Shown: positions 16,017 to 23,512, counted from the stretch's first letter. The stretch: 38,123 bases of DNA from Clostridia bacterium (GCA_017396515.1 JAFQLV010000025.1:1-38123), one strand, 5' to 3'. Notes: generated by a model from the letters alone, not told the origin. A program made the numbers and translations.

Positions 16017-16178
16017 ATGCATAACGAAGGTGTTAAGTGCTCGGTAAATGAGTGTGAATATCATGTTGACTGCGATAAGTGCAGCCTTGACAAGATTGAA
16101 GTGTCACACGAAAAGACAAGTGCGGATGCTATTGCAATTCCCCATTTCTGCAAGAGCTATCAGAAAAAGACAAGATAA
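16017..16178 (+). CDS. DUF1540 cysteine-rich small protein
   Basis: This 53-residue protein has the DUF1540 pattern V-x-C-x(4)-C-x-Y-H-x(3)-C-x-x-C (VKCSVNECEYHVDCDKC), then LDKIEV and a single late Cys. Such short Cys/His-rich proteins are thought to bind metal; no reaction is known. I choose the ATG at 16017 over the in-frame ATG at 15981, because the latter lies in the loop of the hairpin and lacks a ribosome site, while AGGTG stands 6 bases before 16017. Expression may be controlled by that hairpin. Two hairpin terminators follow. Confidence 0.85.
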   Translation: MHNEGVKCSVNECEYHVDCDKCSLDKIEVSHEKTSADAIAIPHFCKSYQKKTR

Positions 16179-16189
16179 AGCTTCATATC

Positions 16190-16230
16190 AAAGGGGACGC
16201 GGGCGAGAGCCTGCGTTCCTTTTGTCTTTA
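16190..16230 (+). terminator. Terminator of the DUF1540 gene
   Basis: A 14-bp stem with G-U pairs and one bulged G, GAGA tetraloop, then TTTTGTCTTT. Confidence 0.75.
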
Positions 16231-16234
16231 ACAA

Positions 16235-16267
16235 AACTAAAGGGACGGCACGCACCGTCCCTTAGTT
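16235..16267. terminator. Hairpin between converging genes
   Basis: AACTAAAGGGACGG pairs with CCGTCCCTTAGTT (one bulge). It touches the stop codon of the rlmA-like gene and can act in both directions. Confidence 0.65.
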
Positions 16268-17069
16268 ATTTAGTGTAAATGAAAACCACAAATTCAGTGG
16301 TTATATCAAGGCTGTCAATATTTCTGAGCTTTGCCTTGTCCTCGTCTCTTGTGTGATAGTAATAGGGTGTCATCTTAAAAAGAGCCATTATATCCCTGTT
16401 GCTTTTCAGGTGTACCCGTGCCGTGATTTTACGCCTCTGAGAAAGGGTCAGCTTTGCCGTTTCAGGGGGCTTCTCGTCGTTTTTATAGGGCGTGTCATAA
16501 AGCAGCTCCTTCAGCTCAAAAAGGTGGTTTTCACCTGCCACCACATTAAGGATACAGCCGTCATCCTTTATTATACGGCTGAATTCCTTTTCGTGAAAGG
16601 GTGCAAACAGATGAAGTGCAATATCCACACTTTTGTCTTTAAGAGGAATACGGGAGAGATTGCCCACAAAATAGGTTATGCCGTTTTTTCTTTTAGCTGC
16701 AAGGCGTACCATTTCTTTTGACAGGTCAAAGCCGAGCATCTCACAGTCAATTTCATTTTTGATTCTGTCACCGTAATAGCCTTCACCGCAGCATATATCG
16801 GCAATTACCGGGCGGGGGAGAGCCTTCTCTTTTATAAACTCAATTATACCGCGTACAAGAGCATCGAAATAGCCCTCAGAGAGGAACTCACGGCGACACT
16901 GTGCCATATCTTTATTGTCACCTGTTTCACTGCCGGGCTTGTGTGAGCCGGTCAGCAGATTGACATAGCCCTCCTTTGCCGTATCAAAGCAATGGTTGCT
17001 TTTGCATTTATAGGTTCTGTCTGTTAATGTCAGCACCTCGCCGCAGACCGGGCAGATTAATTCTGTCAT
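16266..17069 (-). CDS. rlmA: 23S rRNA guanine-N1 methyltransferase, RlmA family
   Basis: This 267-residue SAM-dependent methyltransferase begins with a zinc-binding knuckle (CPVCGEVL, then YKCKSNHCFD) and the family hallmark AKEGYVNLL. The Rossmann core has IADICCGEGYYGD (SAM motif I), a LGFDLSKEM strand and ALHLFAPFHEKEFSRI. RlmA enzymes methylate G745 or G748 in 23S rRNA near the exit tunnel; which site cannot be told from the sequence, and the Gram-positive G748 type affects macrolide binding. Its promoter overlaps that of the divergent ybaK-like gene. Confidence 0.88.
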   Translation of the reverse strand: MTELICPVCGEVLTLTDRTYKCKSNHCFDTAKEGYVNLLTGSHKPGSETGDNKDMAQCRREFLSEGYFDALVRGIIEFIKEKALPRPVIADICCGEGYYGDRIKNEIDCEMLGFDLSKEMVRLAAKRKNGITYFVGNLSRIPLKDKSVDIALHLFAPFHEKEFSRIIKDDGCILNVVAGENHLFELKELLYDTPYKNDEKPPETAKLTLSQRRKITARVHLKSNRDIMALFKMTPYYYHTRDEDKAKLRNIDSLDITTEFVVFIYTK

Positions 17070-17085
17070 TTATCTCACCTCTTTA

Positions 17086-17138
17086 TTGAAAAATCATTAT
17101 CTGTGTGCTATTATATATAAAATTTTACTTTTAGTCAA
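17086..17138. promoter_or_regulatory. Interlocked divergent promoters sharing one -10 region
   Basis: Plus strand: TTGAAA (17086-17091), 17 bp, TATTAT (17109-17114). Minus strand: TTGACT (17138-17133), 17 bp, TATAAT (17115-17110). The two -10 hexamers lie on the same bases on opposite strands, so only one polymerase can load at a time. Confidence 0.65.
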
Positions 17139-17152
17139 TTGTGAGGTTTCTT

Positions 17153-17638
17153 ATGGCAAAGGATAAAGGTGTAAAAACCAACGCAATGCGTATTCTTGAT
17201 AAAAAGAAAATCCCCTATAAGGTCAATTACTATGAATGTGAGGAGTTTATTGACGGCATACATATTGCCGATATGCTTTCACAAAGCTATGATATGACCT
17301 TCAAGACTCTTGTTGCTGTGGGCAAAAGCTCAGAAAACTATGTTTTTGTGCTGCCCATTGATAAGGAGGTTGACCTTAAAAAAGCGGCAAAATCCGTGGG
17401 TGAAAAAAGCGTGGAGCTGCTTCATGTCAAGGATATCAAAAATGTCACAGGATACATAAGAGGCGGTTGTACGCCAATAGGCATGAAAAAGCAGTTCAGA
17501 ACTGTTATCCACGAGAGCATACTTAATTTCGATGAAATTATAATAAGCGGCGGTGCATTGGGTGTGCAGCTGTTTATATCGCCAAAGGGTCTCATTGACT
17601 GCATAGGTGCAGAAACTCACGATATAATTTTTAACTGA
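17153..17638 (+). CDS. ybaK: YbaK/EbsC-type aminoacyl-tRNA deacylase
   Basis: This 161-residue protein of the YbaK/ProX fold hydrolyses mischarged tRNA, in the best-studied case Cys-tRNA(Pro). Seen are KTNAMRILDKKKIPYKV, the FKTLVAVGKS strand, the conserved Lys in KAAKSVGEKSVELL, GYIRGGCTPIGMKK, and the C-terminal ISGGALGVQLFISP. I start at 17153: GTGAGG (17141-17146) is the ribosome site, so the upstream GTG at 17141 would lie within it. A rightward promoter overlaps the rlmA promoter. Confidence 0.9.
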   Translation: MAKDKGVKTNAMRILDKKKIPYKVNYYECEEFIDGIHIADMLSQSYDMTFKTLVAVGKSSENYVFVLPIDKEVDLKKAAKSVGEKSVELLHVKDIKNVTGYIRGGCTPIGMKKQFRTVIHESILNFDEIIISGGALGVQLFISPKGLIDCIGAETHDIIFN

Positions 17639-17643
17639 AATTC

Positions 17644-17672
17644 TTGAAATCGGAAGAAATATAGTATATAAT
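17644..17672 (+). promoter_or_regulatory. Promoter of a 43-residue protein gene
   Basis: TTGAAA, 17 bp, TATAAT, 58 bp before an ORF with a full AGGAGG site. Confidence 0.7.
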
Positions 17673-17729
17673 AAAGCTAAGGTGAAGAGTATAATCCGAA
17701 CCCTAACATAAACATAGGAGGAAAATATA

Positions 17730-17861
17730 ATGGAAAATTTATTTGCAACATTTGAAGAAATCTTCTGGGAGCTGTGGAATAAGCTTTACGAGTTCCTCTG
17801 TGAGCTTATGGGCGGTGAAGTCAATCCTGACTGGATGGCACCCCTTCCCGAGGACGAATAA
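17730..17861 (+). CDS. 43-residue acidic small protein, unknown function
   Basis: The ORF has a near-perfect ribosome site (AGGAGG, 9 bases before the ATG), its own promoter, and a terminator 10 bp after the stop. The product starts with an amphipathic, aromatic-rich helix (residues 1-27: Phe, Trp, Leu spaced among Glu/Lys) and ends with NPDWMAPLPEDE, rich in Pro and acid. It resembles no family I know. The helix could lie on a membrane or bind a partner protein. Independent promoter, ribosome site and terminator make it very likely real despite its size. Confidence 0.7.
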   Translation: MENLFATFEEIFWELWNKLYEFLCELMGGEVNPDWMAPLPEDE

Positions 17862-17870
17862 TCAAAAAAA

Positions 17871-17898
17871 CAAAGGGCTGTCTTCCGGCAGCCTTTTG
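17871..17898 (+). terminator. Terminator or attenuator before rimM
   Basis: CAAAGGGCTGTC pairs with CGGCAGCCTTTTG, followed by ATTTATG. It ends 20 bp before the rimM start; rimM may rely on read-through. Confidence 0.6.
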
Positions 17899-17917
17899 AT
17901 TTATGCAGGAGTTAATT

Positions 17918-18433
17918 ATGATTAAGGATTATCTTGAAATTGGAAAAATCACCTCAACCCACGGCATCAAGGGTGAAATGCGTGTTCAGCCATGGTGTGA
18001 CAGCCCTGAATATATGAAAAAATTCAAAACCCTTTATCTTGATAAAAAGGGTGAAAAGCCTCTTAAGGTTTCATCAAGACCCAACGGAAATATGGTCATT
18101 ATGAAGGCGCAGGGTATAGATACTGTAGAAGAAGCGGCAAGATACAGAGATAAAATCCTCTATATGAAAAGAAGCGATGCCAGACTCCCTGAAGGCACAT
18201 GGTTTATTCAGGAGCTTATTGACTGCACCGTTATCGATGCCGACGATGAAAGCAGGGTATACGGGGTTATCAGTGATGTGTCTCAGACGGGTGCAAACGA
18301 TGTCTGGCATATTAAGCAAGGGGATAAGGAATATCTTATTCCCGCTATTCCGAGCGTTGTTATCAGCACAGATGTGGTTGAGGGCATAATTAAAATACGC
18401 CCCCTGAAAGGAATTTTTGACGATGAGAATTGA
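17918..18433 (+). CDS. rimM: Ribosome maturation factor RimM
   Basis: This 171-residue 16S rRNA processing factor has the N-terminal barrel (EIGKITSTHGIKGEMRVQPW, then the VEEAARYRDKILYMKRSD strand) and the PRC-barrel C-terminal half ending IKIRPLKGIFD. RimM binds S19 and assists 30S head assembly. Start 17918 is set by AGGAG (17906-17910); the in-frame ATG at 17903 lies upstream of that site. It overlaps trmD by 11 bp. Unlike most Clostridia, rpsP and the KH-domain gene do not precede it and rplS does not follow trmD. Confidence 0.95.
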   Translation: MIKDYLEIGKITSTHGIKGEMRVQPWCDSPEYMKKFKTLYLDKKGEKPLKVSSRPNGNMVIMKAQGIDTVEEAARYRDKILYMKRSDARLPEGTWFIQELIDCTVIDADDESRVYGVISDVSQTGANDVWHIKQGDKEYLIPAIPSVVISTDVVEGIIKIRPLKGIFDDEN

Positions 18434-19196
18434 TATACTTACCCTTTTTCCCGAAATGTGTGAGGCGGTGCTTTCAGAGAGCATAATAGGCAGAAGCAGA
18501 CAGGCAGGTCTTGTTGAGATAAACTGCCGTCAGATAAGAGACTATACTCTCGATAAGCACAAAAGAGTTGATGATACACCTTACGGCGGCGGTATGGGTA
18601 TGATTATGCAGGTGCAGCCCATATATGACTGCTATATGAGCCTTTGCGATGAAGTGGGCAAGCACCCTCATCTCATCTATATGTCGCCTCAGGGCAAAAC
18701 ACTGACACAAAACCGTGTGCGTGAGCTGGCTCAGATGGATAATGTGGCAATTCTCTGCGGACACTATGAGGGTATTGACGAGAGAGTTATTGAAGAAATA
18801 GTTGACGAAGAAATTTCTATAGGCGACTATGTACTCACAGGCGGAGAGCTGCCTGCTCTTGTTTTGGCTGACAGCATTTCCCGCATGCTTCCCGGGGTAC
18901 TGCCCAATGAGGAAGCCTTCAGCGATGAGAGTCATTACAGCTCACTTTTAGAGCATCCCCAATATACAAGGCCCTATGAGTGGCACGGACAGGCCGTTCC
19001 GGATATACTGTTATCGGGGCACCATGCAAATATAAATAAGTGGAAGCGTCAGCAAAGCCTTATGAGAACTTATCTTCGCAGACCCGATATGCTCGCAAAG
19101 GCAAAGCTTGACAAAAAGGATATTGAATATCTCAGAGAGCTCAAGGCACAGCTGAGGTCTGAACAGCGGCAGGGTACTGAGGAAGCAGACAGTTAA
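18423..19196 (+). CDS. trmD: tRNA (guanine37-N1)-methyltransferase TrmD
   Basis: This 257-residue SPOUT methyltransferase forms m1G37 next to the anticodon and prevents +1 frameshifting. The start MRIDILTLFPEM is the family's usual one, so the upstream TTG is not used. The trefoil-knot SAM site IGDYVLTGGELPALVLADSISR, the DDTPYGGGMGMIMQ segment, CGHYEGIDERV and the C-terminal RPEL-type substrate region (LEHPQYTRPYEW, LLSGHHANI) are all intact. Its start overlaps the rimM stop, so the two are coupled. Confidence 0.97.
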   Translation: MRIDILTLFPEMCEAVLSESIIGRSRQAGLVEINCRQIRDYTLDKHKRVDDTPYGGGMGMIMQVQPIYDCYMSLCDEVGKHPHLIYMSPQGKTLTQNRVRELAQMDNVAILCGHYEGIDERVIEEIVDEEISIGDYVLTGGELPALVLADSISRMLPGVLPNEEAFSDESHYSSLLEHPQYTRPYEWHGQAVPDILLSGHHANINKWKRQQSLMRTYLRRPDMLAKAKLDKKDIEYLRELKAQLRSEQRQGTEEADS

Positions 19197-19342
19197 TAGT
19201 CGCTTGTCGCACAAAAACGGGTTTACTTGTGCATAGTGACTTGAATGTGAAGATAATTATAGTAAAAATGCACAAATTTAAACTTGAATTTTTGTTGATG
19301 TTTAGGCTTGCAACCAAAAAGTTTTAAAGTGGGTTTTAACCA

Positions 19343-19371
19343 TTGACGAAGCTCGGTTTTGCGGTTATAAT
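19343..19371 (+). promoter_or_regulatory. Promoter of the HPr gene
   Basis: TTGACG, 17 bp, TATAAT. The rest of 19197-19342 is AT-rich and shows only a weak GCACAA/TTGTGC hairpin (19208-19234). Confidence 0.75.
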
Positions 19372-19424
19372 ATATTAGAAATTGATCGTAAATAATCAAA
19401 TTTATATGTGTGGGAGATATTGAT

Positions 19425-19688
19425 ATGTTTGTTAAAGATGTAAAAGTTCAGAATCAGGTTGGCCTTCATGCTCGTCCTGCTACATTCTTTATCCAGAAGG
19501 CAAATGAATTCAAGTCCTCAATCTGGGTTGAGAAGGAAGAAAGAAGAGTTAACGCAAAGAGCTTACTCGGCGTTCTTTCACTTGGCATTATGGGCGGCAC
19601 AGACATCCGCATCATCGCCGGCGGTCCCGACGAGGAGCAGGCTGTTGAAGAGCTTGTAAGACTTGTTGAGTCAGGCTTCACAGAATAA
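19425..19688 (+). CDS. ptsH: Phosphocarrier protein HPr
   Basis: This 87-residue PTS protein passes phosphate from enzyme I to sugar permeases. The active site is His15 in VGLHARPA. The regulatory site is Ser46 in NAKSLLG, which HPr kinase phosphorylates in Firmicutes, allowing HPr to act with CcpA in catabolite repression. Start 19425 follows GGGAGA by 7 bases. The gene stands alone with its own promoter and terminator; no enzyme I or permease is near. Confidence 0.93.
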   Translation: MFVKDVKVQNQVGLHARPATFFIQKANEFKSSIWVEKEERRVNAKSLLGVLSLGIMGGTDIRIIAGGPDEEQAVEELVRLVESGFTE

Positions 19689-19704
19689 GAGAAAACCTAA
19701 TTCT

Positions 19705-19736
19705 GCACACCCTTTGCGGTGTGCATTTTACTTTAT
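19705..19736 (+). terminator. Terminator of the HPr gene
   Basis: GCACACC/GGTGTGC stem followed by ATTTTACTTTAT. Confidence 0.8.
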
Positions 19737-19773
19737 AAAAAGCGAACCACTTAAAAAAGTGATTCGCTTTTTT
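19737..19773. terminator. Bidirectional terminator between HPr and ECF genes
   Basis: AAAAGCGAACCACTT pairs with AAGTGATTCGCTTTT (one mismatch), with A-run left and T-run right. It serves mainly the leftward ECF operon. Confidence 0.8.
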
Positions 19774-20303
19774 CAGCTTTTAATTTGTTTTTGAAGATTT
19801 TGCATAACCTTGCCTAAGGGCTTATACAGCAGCATCATCAAAGCAAAGTTGCCCACGCAGTGAGTTATATCCCAGGGTATGCCCGAAATCCACCAGCCAA
19901 CGGCATAAGTCAGTCCGCTTTTTAAATCAGCTGCCGTGAAAATATAGGGGATAGCACACAGCCCACCGAAGCACAGACCGAAAATGCCTGAAATAACCGC
20001 CCAGATAAGAGCACTGTCATTTTTCCTGAAAGCTCTCGTTATCAGCACAAGCAGCGGCCAAGCATAAAGATAGCTTATCCACCACAGGTTAAACCCGAAA
20101 ACAATGCCCTCAAGCAAGGTGAAAACAGGAACAACATAATAGACCTTGCTGCCGAAATGCTTTGAAAAAAGCACAAGCCAGAAAGCCGTGAGGCTTATAT
20201 TCGGCAGACCTATCATTGCAAATTTGCACACTTCAATAACTGCAACCATAAGCGCTACAAGAGCTACATTCAGGGCAGCATTTTTACTTCCGGCTTTCAT
20301 CAT
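19773..20303 (-). CDS. ECF transporter S component, probably for cobalamin
   Basis: This 176-residue membrane protein has about six hydrophobic segments and an Ala-rich, basic N-terminus as in ECF substrate-binding S components (KNAALNVALVALMVAVIEVCK). The ATG overlaps the stop of the DUF4430 gene by 4 bp. The operon is headed by a cobalamin riboswitch, so I infer uptake of vitamin B12 or a corrinoid precursor. The shared energising module (two ATPases and EcfT) is not in this window and would be encoded elsewhere. Assignment to ECF rests on size, topology and context; substrate comes from the riboswitch. Confidence 0.75.
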   Translation of the reverse strand: MMKAGSKNAALNVALVALMVAVIEVCKFAMIGLPNISLTAFWLVLFSKHFGSKVYYVVPVFTLLEGIVFGFNLWWISYLYAWPLLVLITRAFRKNDSALIWAVISGIFGLCFGGLCAIPYIFTAADLKSGLTYAVGWWISGIPWDITHCVGNFALMMLLYKPLGKVMQNLQKQIKS

Positions 20304-20707
20304 TGGGCAGGGGTGTAGACAATCTGAAAGCTGTCACCGTCTTCAACAGGCTGCTGAGACACACCGTAGTTACAGTATTCACCGCCGACAAAAAAGCCCC
20401 AGTAGGCTTTGCCTGAATTAAGGTCGGCAGTAACACCGTTAACAGTGTTAACAGTGAAGCCGTAAGGGCCTTCCTCGCCCTCGAAGGTGAGACCTTCAGC
20501 GTCTTCCATAGCTCCGAGCAGATATTCTGCATCAGTGTCAACCTCATAGACGGTGGAGGTTTTATCCTCGGCAATAACTTCAATTGTTATGCTTTTTTCG
20601 CCCTCTACGGGTTTTTCTCTGAAGGCGATGAAGGTCACTGCCATAGCGGCAATGAGCACCACCAAAACAATCAGGCCTGCAATTTTCTTGCCTTTCACAC
20701 TTTTCAC
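20300..20707 (-). CDS. DUF4430 (transcobalamin C-terminal-like) membrane-anchored protein
   Basis: This 135-residue protein has an N-terminal TM anchor (about 8-28) and one external domain. The pattern GPYGFTVNTVNGVTADLNSGKAYW, then FFVGGEYCNYGVSQQPVEDGDSFQIVY, matches DUF4430, a beta-grasp fold related to the C-terminal domain of intrinsic factor and transcobalamin. It probably captures a corrinoid at the cell surface and hands it to the ECF S component encoded next. The start is uncertain: GTG at 20707 (3 bases from AAAGG) or in-frame GTG at 20698 (12 bases). Confidence 0.82.
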   Translation of the reverse strand: MKSVKGKKIAGLIVLVVLIAAMAVTFIAFREKPVEGEKSITIEVIAEDKTSTVYEVDTDAEYLLGAMEDAEGLTFEGEEGPYGFTVNTVNGVTADLNSGKAYWGFFVGGEYCNYGVSQQPVEDGDSFQIVYTPAQ

Positions 20708-20815
20708 ATCCTTTCTTTAAATAGTCTTAAGTGCATAAAAAGATCGTGGCACTTGCGACTTAAAGAAGGATGTCGTTTGCTTAAACCGATTACTCGCGGT
20801 CCCACAAATTCATTC

Positions 20816-20990
20816 AAGGCAGGTCTTCTGACTCAGATATCAACACCTTATTTCCGTCTTCTCGGCCTTCACCAATGACTGCACCGAAGTGCGTGGAATA
20901 AGACTCCTTCATTACAGCGACGAGTTCGTGAGGGGCTTGCACCCTGCTTCCCTTTTCACCGGGCAGATATATGCCCGACACCTTAAATGC
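20816..20990 (-). ncRNA. Cobalamin (B12) riboswitch
   Basis: Read on the minus strand, the region has the conserved order of the cobalamin aptamer: AAAGGGAAGCAGGGTGCAAG, CCCTCACGAACTCGTCGCTG, TAATGAAGGAGTC, CCACG...GGTGAAGGCCGAGAAGA, and the closing AGAAGACCTGCCT. It lies 110 bp before the DUF4430-ECF operon. In B12-replete cells it should shut down expression; the expression platform between 20815 and 20708 is not obvious to me. Confidence 0.93.
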
Positions 20991-21045
20991 TTTTATTCAC
21001 TTGTGAAGTATTATAGCACCTCAGATGAGTCTTTGTCAAATTATA

Positions 21046-21077
21046 AAGGCACTGAAACCGATTGATTTCAGTGCCTT
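21046..21077 (-). terminator. Terminator of the rhamnosidase operon
   Basis: A perfect 12-bp stem AAGGCACTGAAA/TTTCAGTGCCTT with an 8-base loop, followed on the minus strand by TATAATTTG. Confidence 0.8.
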
Positions 21078-21081
21078 GAAA

Positions 21082-21135
21082 TTATTCTTCAGCTGGCTGC
21101 CTTGTCCATTCCAAATCGTTTGCATCAAATTTCAT
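21082..21135 (-). pseudogene. 17-codon ORF, likely N-terminal stub of a DUF1349-type gene
   Basis: Two bases after the rhamnosidase stop, an ATG preceded by AAGGTG opens a 17-residue ORF (MKFDANDLEWTRQPAEE) that ends just before the operon terminator. The sequence looks like the first strand of DUF1349/concanavalin-like glycan-associated proteins, which start MxFxxxxWxxxP. I infer a downstream gene that was deleted, leaving its start. It could also be a translated small peptide. Confidence 0.35.
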
Positions 21136-21137
21136 AA

Positions 21138-23468
21138 TTACACCTTATTTTCTATAATCTCCACATTACCGGCAGCACCGCTTATATATTCACCGCTTTG
21201 ATAGTAAGACTCGGAATTGATGTTAACCGTGGCTCCGGCAGGTACATATAAAACAGCCTTCACATCTTTCGGAGCAGTGAGGTCCACAACATAACCACCG
21301 TCAGTTTTTTCATAATTCAGGGTCAACAGGCCTTTAACTGAGGGAACGGTGCAGCTTAAGGTGTCGGACAATGCGTACTGAGGCTCGATTTTAACCTTTT
21401 CATAGCCTGCCTCAAGGGGAGCGATGCCTGCAAAATGCTTGCTCATAATAACAAGAGGTCCGCCACTCCATGCATGGTTCATTGTACCTTGCCATGAATT
21501 CCAGAATTCCCAAAGAGTTGAGTAATCCTCATACACCATATCCTTATATCTGTCTTTGATTCTGTCTCTCGCAGCTTCATATTCGCCCATTTTACAAAGA
21601 GCTTCAAGGACATAATATTCCATATAAGGGCTTGAGTTTTTAGTGGTTGTCAGCACATTTCTGATAGTGCCGTACTGTTCTTTTTCTGCAAGACCCGACA
21701 GAACAGCAAGAGCGTTGGCTCTGTCATCGCATTTTTTGACATCCTCACTTTTGAAGCCATCCTCAGTCCAGAGAGCCTTATAGCCCTTTGCTATAGCCTC
21801 TTTTCTTTCGGCAATAAATGAGATATCTTCATTTTTTCCTAAAAGCTGTGCCATTTCCTCAGCACAGGAAAGTGCATAGTAAACCCATGCGTTTTCTATA
21901 GCAGTCATATCTGCCTTTTTACCCCAATCAGGCCAATCCCATGAGCCGCTGCGGTGAACCACAAGGTTATTTTCTCCTATTTCCCAAAGCTTCAGGTAGT
22001 CGAGTGTGGGGCCGTAAACCTTTTCGATAAAAGCCTTGTCGCCGGTATATTCATAGTAAGTGAGGAAGCCTACAATTCCTGCAAGCTGCTGAACGGGAAG
22101 CTCAAAATAGTCGCCGCTTATGGGCACAACGGTCTGAAGCACCTTTGTGTCGTCAACATGAGAAAGCATTGCCTCAACGCCCTTTTGATACAGCAGATAT
22201 GAGTTGCTATCCATTGAGTACATTGTCATAATCATTTCACTTGTTACATCGCCCCACCACTGAGCTCTTTCTCTGTCGGGACAATCCATAAAATTGTCAC
22301 GCATGGTTACATAGAGAGTGCGCAGAGATTTTTGCCACAGGGAATTGAGAAATTCATCATCACATCTGAAGTTACCGCTGAAGGAGCTGTTATATCCCGT
22401 TTCGCGGTACATTAAAGAAACAACCGTAACTCCTTTAGGTACCTTATAAGTTATATGCTCGCCGTTGAACCAGCCTAAAGCTTCAAATTCCTGTTCGCCC
22501 TCTTTAGTTATGTAGGTAGACGAAACTGCACCTATTAAGGTGTTTTCCGTTGTTATGCGGATTTTTTTGCCGGCAGGAGCTATAACTTTAAGATAGGGGG
22601 TAAGCTGTGCATTATAGGGGATATCAACGGTAATTTTTTTGCCGAGAGGATTTTTAACGGTATAGTTTTCATAATCCTCTGAATTTTCATAATTTTTCAG
22701 ACCGGAATCCTTCAGAAAGGGTATTCCTCTGGGATAAAGCTTGCCGTAAGCACCTTCACCGCCGGCGGCATATTCCACTGCGTTTTCCCAATTGGCAGCA
22801 TCATAAGCCTTATCAGTCCAGTTGCCCATTTCTTCCCTTGCATCATAATAAATGCTGTATTCGGGAAGGCGGTAGTTAGGCGGATAAAGTGTGCTGTTGA
22901 TATAAGCGCTGTTTCTCTTTACCTTCCATTCTTTGTCTGAAATTATAGAGATATCCTCGTTTATTGCTTCAAAGAGGAAGCCGCCCTGACCGCTGCTGCA
23001 ATATGAATAGCTTGTATCACTGTCCCAGTACCACACAAGGGCACAAACAGAGTTTTCACCCTCTTTGAGATAAGGTGCAATATCTATGCTGTCATAATAG
23101 CAACCGTTTTCATGGGGACCTCGTTTTACGCCGCCTTCAAAAACAACGGTTTCTCCGTTGATATAAAGCCAATATTTTGAGTCAGCCGAGATGTGAGCAA
23201 TAAGCTTTTCGGGAGCCTTATCAAGACTGACCTTTTTATTAAAGCACATCCACACATTGTTTTCGGTGAGGTTTTCCTTATCCCAAATCCACTGAGCTTT
23301 CCAATCTGATTTTTCCTCGGTGGAAATCACGCTGTATTCGGGAACGGTATCGGGAATTTTGTAATCATTTGCAAAGGGTATCATCACTGCATCTCCCCAG
23401 GAAAAAATTGAAGAAAGAAAAGCTGCAGCTATTGCAAGGTAAGATAAAATTGTCTGTAAAATATTCAT
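21138..23468 (-). CDS. Secreted GH78-type alpha-L-rhamnosidase
   Basis: The 776-residue protein starts at 23468, where GGGAGG stands 6 bases upstream; a longer frame to 23576 has no ribosome site. A signal peptide (about 1-27) is followed by a jelly-roll region with WKAQWIWD and ISADSKYWLYINGE (rhamnosidase N-terminal/CBM67-like). The (alpha/alpha)6 catalytic domain has DCPDRERAQWWGD with the general-acid Glu, and the late motif STLWEFWNSWQGTMNHAWSG. A C-terminal beta-sandwich ends it. GH78 releases alpha-rhamnose from rhamnogalacturonan, flavonoids or bacterial polysaccharide. With the cytosolic GH28 and GH43 it suggests pectin use. Its leader carries a perfect palindrome. Confidence 0.88.
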   Translation of the reverse strand: MNILQTILSYLAIAAAFLSSIFSWGDAVMIPFANDYKIPDTVPEYSVISTEEKSDWKAQWIWDKENLTENNVWMCFNKKVSLDKAPEKLIAHISADSKYWLYINGETVVFEGGVKRGPHENGCYYDSIDIAPYLKEGENSVCALVWYWDSDTSYSYCSSGQGGFLFEAINEDISIISDKEWKVKRNSAYINSTLYPPNYRLPEYSIYYDAREEMGNWTDKAYDAANWENAVEYAAGGEGAYGKLYPRGIPFLKDSGLKNYENSEDYENYTVKNPLGKKITVDIPYNAQLTPYLKVIAPAGKKIRITTENTLIGAVSSTYITKEGEQEFEALGWFNGEHITYKVPKGVTVVSLMYRETGYNSSFSGNFRCDDEFLNSLWQKSLRTLYVTMRDNFMDCPDRERAQWWGDVTSEMIMTMYSMDSNSYLLYQKGVEAMLSHVDDTKVLQTVVPISGDYFELPVQQLAGIVGFLTYYEYTGDKAFIEKVYGPTLDYLKLWEIGENNLVVHRSGSWDWPDWGKKADMTAIENAWVYYALSCAEEMAQLLGKNEDISFIAERKEAIAKGYKALWTEDGFKSEDVKKCDDRANALAVLSGLAEKEQYGTIRNVLTTTKNSSPYMEYYVLEALCKMGEYEAARDRIKDRYKDMVYEDYSTLWEFWNSWQGTMNHAWSGGPLVIMSKHFAGIAPLEAGYEKVKIEPQYALSDTLSCTVPSVKGLLTLNYEKTDGGYVVDLTAPKDVKAVLYVPAGATVNINSESYYQSGEYISGAAGNVEIIENKV

Positions 23469-23512
23469 ATAAGCCTCCCTGATTTTATTCGCAGTGCTCA
23501 AGCTGATTGTAT

